Assembly (NCBI GenBank): GCA_964489555.1
Contig: CAZAZF010000026.1
Span: forward strand, 1-16,451
Length of the DNA: 16,451 bases
DNA from: JAAZGD01 sp964489555
GTDB lineage: Bacteria; Bacillota; Clostridia; Peptostreptococcales; Anaerovoracaceae
Direction of reading: 5' to 3'
Of the stretch, positions 12,030 to 16,451 are shown piece by piece. The notes under the pieces are model-generated. The model was not told the DNA's origin, did not search any database, and saw only the letters and a program-made list of their open reading frames with translations. The position numbers and the translations under genes were made by a program. Position 1 is the first letter of the stretch, and every line of letters starts with the position of its first letter.

Positions 12030-13996
12030 GATTCTTCTCCTCCCTCTTCCTTCATCCATCCAAGAAACTCCTCTTCCGTAAGAATGGGAATTCCCAGGGA
12101 CTTGGCCGCCTTATTCTTGGTGGAAGAAGAGTTTTTTTCATTATTGATGAGGTAATGGGTTTTTGATGACACGGATCCCGCCACTTTTCCCCCTCGACTT
12201 TCAATAAACTCCTTCATTTCTTCTCTATTCTGAAACAAGTTGGTAGCTCCGGTAATGACGAAAGTTTTGCCTTGCAACATCTGCGGCCTTACTTCTTCCT
12301 TTCCCGTCTCCAATTCCAGCTCCGGCAGTAGTCTTTCAACCGCCTCTCGCCTCCTGTCCTCCTGAAAGTATTGGACATAGCCATTGGCCAACACAAGACC
12401 CACTCCCGGGATTTCCTCCAAGTCCTCCCGGCTCCATTCCATCATTTTGCGAAAATCATGGTTAGAATACGCTGCAATGGCCTTGGCATTGGCCGTTCCG
12501 ATATTGGGAATTCCCAATCCGTAAAGAAGTCTTGCCGCCGTGGTTTTCCGACTGTTATTCAAGCTGTTTATCAGATTTCTATAGGATTTTTCTCCAAATC
12601 CTTCCATAGAAACAATCTTTTCCCTGGCTTCCGGATTTTTCTCCAAACGAAACAGGTCAGCTGGTTCATGGATTAATCCCATCCCGATGAGTTTTTCCAA
12701 TGTAGCCTCCGATAACCCATCTACATTCAACGCATTTCGGGAAACCAGTAAGGAATAGGATTTGATTTCCTTCGCGGGGCAATTGGCATTGAGGCAGAGA
12801 AGCACTTCCACCTCTTTTTCCTTCTTCAAAAAAGCCGGCTCCCGGCAAGCAGGACATTGATCCGGAACCTTAACAGAGCCGGATCCGGTGATGTTCTGGC
12901 TGATTTGAGGAATAATCATATTGGCTTTGTAGACCATAATCCGGTCTCCGATGCCCAATCTTAATTCCTTTACAATGCTAACATTGTGAACTGAAGCCCG
13001 ACTCACGGTCGTTCCTTCCAATTCTACCGGTTCGAAAATAGCAATGGGATTAATCAGACCGGTGCGGGACGCATTCCATTCCACCTGGATTAAGGTAGTT
13101 TCTGCCATTTCGTCTGTCCATTTATAGGCCATGGCATCTCTTGGGAATTTGGAAGTAACTCCAAGAGTAGCCCCATAAGCAATGTCATTAAAGGTCAACA
13201 CCAATCCATCCGAAGGCAGGTCCAAATCTTCCACTCGAGAAGCAAAATAAGCCAAATCCTGCTCTAGCACGGCTTCCTTCGTCCTACGATGCTCCACCAC
13301 AGAAAACCCCTGGGCTTCTACCCACTCCAACTGTTCCCAACGGCTACTTAAGGAAATCTCCTCTGCCCCCATCAGGCCGAATGCATAAAAGCGGACCTTT
13401 CTCTTCCGGGTGATTTCCGGGTTCAATTGCCGAACGCTGCCACTGCATAAATTTCTTGGATTCTTGTATTTGGAGGCCACCTCCAAAATGGCTTGGTTTA
13501 TTTCTTCAAAATCCGAATAGGAGATTACCGCCTCTCCCCGAATTACCGCTTTCCCCTTGTATGGAATCTTTAAAGGGAGGTTTTGAAAAGCCTTGGCGTT
13601 GTTAGTAATCACTTCTCCCACTTCGCCATTTCCTCTAGTTACCGCCTTGGTCAATTCCCCATCCCGATAAGTCAACACCACCGTCAACCCATCCAGCTTC
13701 CAGGAGAGAACTCCCTCTTTTTCTCCCAGAAAATTCACCAGTTCCTGAGAGTCCTTGGTTTTGTTCAAAGAAAGCATAGGTGCCTCATGGGCTTCTTTGG
13801 GCAAAAAGTCCAGCACTTCTCCCCCCACTTTCACCGTAGGGCTATTGGACAACACAATGCCGGTTTCTTTCTCCAAAGCCACCAGTTCATCGTACAGCCC
13901 ATCGTATTCCAAGTTGGACATCACTTCCTGAGATTCCCTGTAATAGGATTCTCCCGCCCGGTTTAAAATCTCCACCAATTCTTTCATTCGCTCCAT
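12023..13996 (-). CDS. ligA: NAD-dependent DNA ligase, divergent clade
   Basis: Seals nicks in replication and repair using NAD. It has 657 residues from the ATG at 13996, seven bases after the pcrA stop; the ATG at 13987 and a TTG at 14026 are alternatives. Domains in order: Ia (about 1-60), adenylation domain with the nucleotidyl lysine K100 in SWKLDG, OB fold (about 300-375), four-cysteine zinc finger (C381, C384, C401, C406), helix-hairpin-helix repeats (about 425-545), and BRCT (about 574-650). Several usually invariant positions differ: the motif IV lysine is T268 (SDGLVLTF), TRGDG is TRGNG, and the Ia His and first Asp appear as Tyr and Asn. Motif V lysine (AYKW, K292) is present. Part of a pcrA-ligA operon. 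Confidence 0.93.
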   Translation of the reverse strand: MERMKELVEILNRAGESYYRESQEVMSNLEYDGLYDELVALEKETGIVLSNSPTVKVGGEVLDFLPKEAHEAPMLSLNKTKDSQELVNFLGEKEGVLSWKLDGLTVVLTYRDGELTKAVTRGNGEVGEVITNNAKAFQNLPLKIPYKGKAVIRGEAVISYSDFEEINQAILEVASKYKNPRNLCSGSVRQLNPEITRKRKVRFYAFGLMGAEEISLSSRWEQLEWVEAQGFSVVEHRRTKEAVLEQDLAYFASRVEDLDLPSDGLVLTFNDIAYGATLGVTSKFPRDAMAYKWTDEMAETTLIQVEWNASRTGLINPIAIFEPVELEGTTVSRASVHNVSIVKELRLGIGDRIMVYKANMIIPQISQNITGSGSVKVPDQCPACREPAFLKKEKEVEVLLCLNANCPAKEIKSYSLLVSRNALNVDGLSEATLEKLIGMGLIHEPADLFRLEKNPEAREKIVSMEGFGEKSYRNLINSLNNSRKTTAARLLYGLGIPNIGTANAKAIAAYSNHDFRKMMEWSREDLEEIPGVGLVLANGYVQYFQEDRRREAVERLLPELELETGKEEVRPQMLQGKTFVITGATNLFQNREEMKEFIESRGGKVAGSVSSKTHYLINNEKNSSSTKNKAAKSLGIPILTEEEFLGWMKEEGGEESC

Positions 13997-14003
13997 GTTG
14001 GCC

Positions 14004-16235
14004 CTACCGTTTCTTGAGAGGCGCAAGATCTACCGCCAATTTTTTCGTTCCCTCTCCATCAAAAATCACCGTTACCGTGGCACCTGCGGAGTCCACTACC
14101 CTCCCGGGGCCGAATTTGGCATGCTCCACCAAATCTCCCACCTGAAGCCTAAGCGAGGGATCCCGAGCCACCGCTTTTTTGGATTGGCTAGTGGCATATT
14201 TCAATCCATCGAAAGGCTTCACCACCGGTTTAGAATATCCATCCTCTCCCAGCCCTCGGTCTCTCGGCCTTCCATGATGAACCATACCGTCTCCCTCCAG
14301 TCGTCTTTTATCAATTTCTCGAAGAAACATGGATTCCCGGGTATAATCGGTTTTTCCATAAAGTGTTCGGACCTCTGCACTGAGAAGATAGAGCCTCTTC
14401 ATGGCTCGGGTCATGCCCACATAACATAATCTCCGTTCTTCCTCTAGTTTCTCCGGTTGCTCCATGCTTCGCCACCCGGGAAACAAACCATCCTCCATCC
14501 CTACCATAAACACCACCGGGAACTCAAGGCCCTTGGCGCTATGGAGAGTCATCAGTGTAACGGCATTCTCTTGAGTATTATAATTGTCCACCTCTGCCAT
14601 CAGAGAAATTTTTTCCAAAAAGGAGGCCAGGGTTCCTTCCATATCTTCATTACCCAACGCCTCTTTCTCCCACTCGATGATAACCGATTTGAATTCCATC
14701 AAGTTTTCAATCCGTCCTTCTGTCTCAATGGTATTTTGCGCCTCCAGATTTTCCAAGTACCCGGTTCGAACCAACAGTTGATCGTAAATGTCGGAAATGC
14801 GCAAATTGGCCTGTTCTTTCCATAAATTTCCTAAAATTTCTCCTAAAATTCCCACTTCCATGCCTGCTTTTCCCGGAAGCATGGATTGAACGGAACTCTC
14901 CTGCAAAAGAGAAAGGATGCTGCAATTTTCTGCTCTGGCATAAGCTCGTAATTTTTCCAGGCTTTTGGCTCCTACCCCCCTCTTGGGTTCATTAATAATC
15001 CGTTCCAACGCCAAATCATCTCCCGGATTCACTACCAATCTCATATATGCCAACATATCCTTGATTTCTTTTCGGTCGTAGTACCTGAGGTTTCCCAACA
15101 CCCGATAGGGAATATCGCGATGAATCAGGGCCTCTTCCAAACTTCGGGATTGGGCATTGGTGCGATACAGCACCACAAAATCCCGGTAATCAAAATTTTT
15201 CCGTTCTCCCTTTTGCTTGTTCAACCTTGAAATTTCCGAAGCCACATAGCGGGCCTCGTCCTTTTCACTGTCCGCCCGATGGTATTTGATTTTTTCCCCC
15301 GGTTCCTTTTGGGTCCAGAGTTTTTTATCTTTCCGTTCCAGGTTGTGAGAAATCACATCATGGGCCCCCGCCAGAATGTTTCCATGAGATCGATAATTTT
15401 CCTCTAGTTTCACCACCTTGGTTCCCTTGAAATCTTTCTCAAAGTGAAGAATGTTTCGGATGTCGGCCCCTCGCCATTGATAGATGCATTGATCATCATC
15501 TCCTACTACACAAATATTCCCGTGACGAGCCGCAAGCATTTGTATAATGCGATACTGAATGTAATTGGTATCCTGGTATTCATCCACCATGATGTAAGAA
15601 AATCTCTTTTGATACTGGGTTAAAATTTGTGGATTTCTTTCAAACAAGTGCACCGTGTTTCTCAAAAGATCATCAAAATCCATGGCGTTGTTTTGTTTCA
15701 GCACCCTTTCATACATTTCGTAGAGATCGCCCAAAATGTTTGCCAGGAAATCTCCCCCCTCTTCTTTACGATAATCTTCCGGGCTTTGATCCTTCTCCTT
15801 GCACTTGCTGATTACCGACAACACATACGCCGGAGAAAATCGCTTATCCTCCAGATTTTTCTCCTTGAGGCAGGCTTTTATAACCATCTTTTGATCCTGG
15901 GGATCGTACACCGTAAAATTGGGATTGTAGCCAATGTGTTGGGCCTCATAGCGAAGAATTCGCAAACAGGCACTATGAAAGGTAAGTATCCACATTCCCC
16001 TTGTGGATCCCACCAGCCCTTCTACTCGGTCTCTCATCTCACGGGCTGCTTTGTTGGTAAAGGTAACCGCAAAGATTTCTCCCGGCAAAACGCCCTTTTC
16101 CCGGATTAAATAGCCGATTCGATGGGTCATGGTGCTGGTTTTTCCGGAACCGGCTCCGGCCAATATCAGCAAGGGACCTTCGGTACAAAGGGCGGCTTCT
16201 CGTTGTTGTGGATTCAGCTGTTTTAAATATTCCAT
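14004..16235 (-). CDS. pcrA: ATP-dependent DNA helicase PcrA/UvrD
   Basis: A superfamily 1A 3'-5' helicase used in repair, rolling-circle replication and removal of RecA or stalled polymerase. It has 743 residues, the usual PcrA size. Motifs: Q motif LNPQQ (7-11), Walker A AGAGSGKT (26-33), TFTNKAAREM (58-67), Walker B VDEYQDTN (217-224), motif III GDDDQCIYQWRGA (245-257), LEENYRS, and in the C-terminal half VTLMTLHSAKGLEFPVVF and EERRLCYVGMTRA. The C-terminal 45 residues (LQVGDLVEHAKFGPGRV...) form the Tudor-like RNA polymerase-interacting domain of PcrA. GGAG lies 10 bases before the start and an extended -10 promoter at 16258-16266. It is followed directly by ligA, with which it works in repair synthesis. 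Confidence 0.97.
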   Translation of the reverse strand: MEYLKQLNPQQREAALCTEGPLLILAGAGSGKTSTMTHRIGYLIREKGVLPGEIFAVTFTNKAAREMRDRVEGLVGSTRGMWILTFHSACLRILRYEAQHIGYNPNFTVYDPQDQKMVIKACLKEKNLEDKRFSPAYVLSVISKCKEKDQSPEDYRKEEGGDFLANILGDLYEMYERVLKQNNAMDFDDLLRNTVHLFERNPQILTQYQKRFSYIMVDEYQDTNYIQYRIIQMLAARHGNICVVGDDDQCIYQWRGADIRNILHFEKDFKGTKVVKLEENYRSHGNILAGAHDVISHNLERKDKKLWTQKEPGEKIKYHRADSEKDEARYVASEISRLNKQKGERKNFDYRDFVVLYRTNAQSRSLEEALIHRDIPYRVLGNLRYYDRKEIKDMLAYMRLVVNPGDDLALERIINEPKRGVGAKSLEKLRAYARAENCSILSLLQESSVQSMLPGKAGMEVGILGEILGNLWKEQANLRISDIYDQLLVRTGYLENLEAQNTIETEGRIENLMEFKSVIIEWEKEALGNEDMEGTLASFLEKISLMAEVDNYNTQENAVTLMTLHSAKGLEFPVVFMVGMEDGLFPGWRSMEQPEKLEEERRLCYVGMTRAMKRLYLLSAEVRTLYGKTDYTRESMFLREIDKRRLEGDGMVHHGRPRDRGLGEDGYSKPVVKPFDGLKYATSQSKKAVARDPSLRLQVGDLVEHAKFGPGRVVDSAGATVTVIFDGEGTKKLAVDLAPLKKR

Positions 16236-16257
16236 ATGTTGAGTACTCCTTCACCTT

Positions 16258-16266
16258 ATTATATCA
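16258..16266 (-). promoter_or_regulatory. Extended -10 promoter of the pcrA operon
   Basis: Minus-strand TGATATAAT: a perfect -10 TATAAT (16258-16263) preceded by TG one base away. No good -35 is found at 16-18 bases, consistent with an extended -10 promoter. It predicts a start near 16251 and a very short leader before the AAGGAG site (16247-16252). Confidence 0.65.
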
Positions 16267-16299
16267 AAACCCGGGTCACGATACCACCCAAGACAAAAC

Positions 16300-16325
16300 A
16301 AAACGGCCGCCGGAGCGACCGTTTT
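16300..16325 (-). terminator. Intrinsic terminator after the EF-Tu gene
   Basis: On the minus strand AAAACGGTCGC, loop TCCG, GCGGCCGTTTT, an 11-bp stem with one G-U pair, followed by GTTTTG. It is 41 bases after the EF-Tu stop. A second small GC stem (CCCCTTTAGGGG, near 16328-16339) precedes it. Confidence 0.85.
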
Positions 16326-16365
16326 TATCCCCTAAAGGGGGAGTTGTTCCTGATTGTTTAATAGG

Positions 16366-16451
16366 CTACTCTACGATCTCAACAACAACACCGGAACCTA
16401 CCGTTCTTCCACCTTCCCGGATGGCGAATCGCAATCCTTCTTCGATGGCGA
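16366..16451 (-). CDS. tuf: Elongation factor Tu, C-terminal end (partial)
   Basis: Only the last 28 codons are inside the window; the gene continues past the right edge. The translated end, AIEEGLRFAIREGG followed by RTVGSGVVVEIVE and a stop, is the C-terminal strand of EF-Tu domain 3, the GTPase that delivers aminoacyl-tRNA to the ribosome; the GLRFAIREGGRTVG block is nearly invariant in bacteria. It is followed by a terminator, so it is the end of its transcription unit and pcrA starts a new one. A neighbouring rpsJ/str-type ribosomal operon would normally lie upstream but is outside this window. Confidence 0.95.
   Translation of the reverse strand, partial: AIEEGLRFAIREGGRTVGSGVVVEIVE

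Noticed and set aside
1..16451. CRISPR array, prophage, intact transposase or defence system
   Set aside because: No spaced direct repeats, integrase, transposase or defence-type domains were seen; all sizeable genes are core metabolic or information-processing genes.

Overview
The window looks like chromosomal DNA of a low- to moderate-GC Gram-positive anaerobe, most likely class Clostridia. Four things suggest this: the Firmicutes-type cluster of SRP RNA, dnaX, ybaB/ebfC and recR; a tRNA-sensing T-box leader in front of leuA; strong AGGAGG-type ribosome binding sites throughout; and PcrA and LigA sequences of clostridial character. By memory of the family, the LigA resembles the divergent ligase clade of Clostridioides-like organisms, so a Peptostreptococcaceae or Natronincolaceae relative is a guess rather than a demonstration. 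Almost everything is transcribed on the minus strand. Only two universal-stress-protein genes run on the plus strand.

Reading down the minus strand from the right edge: the last codons of an elongation factor Tu gene with its terminator (16300-16451); a repair and replication operon pcrA-ligA-AIR-synthase-like protein (11037-16235) with touching or overlapping genes; a short convergent intergenic region holding a 10-base assembly gap and a palindromic repeat (10862-11030); two tandem uspA-type genes on the plus strand (9910-10810), ended by an 18-bp-stem terminator; a divergent control region (9439-9909) with a leucine T-box and promoter for the leu operon; the leucine operon leuA-leuC-leuD-leuB (4760-9438), which encodes the three steps from 2-ketoisovalerate to 2-ketoisocaproate; an SRP RNA gene with its own near-consensus promoter; the dnaX-ybaB-recR replication and recombination operon (1993-4532); a bidirectional terminator; and a separately promoted 14-TM APC-family amino acid permease (80-1768).

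The genes are mostly ordinary core functions. The most interesting signals are regulatory or structural. dnaX carries two in-frame copies of the classical slippery heptamer A AAA AAG in a 27-bp tandem repeat exactly at the domain III/linker boundary; a -1 shift at the first copy meets a stop after four codons, predicting a gamma-like short clamp-loader subunit. The SRP RNA is an Alu-less form of about 160 nt whose -35 box overlaps the leuB stop codon and which has no visible terminator before dnaX. The LigA deviates at several positions that are catalytic in the well-studied ligases. The uspA pair is preceded by a SigB-like promoter. The sequence just left of the assembly gap looks like an error-corrupted copy of the palindrome present just right of it.
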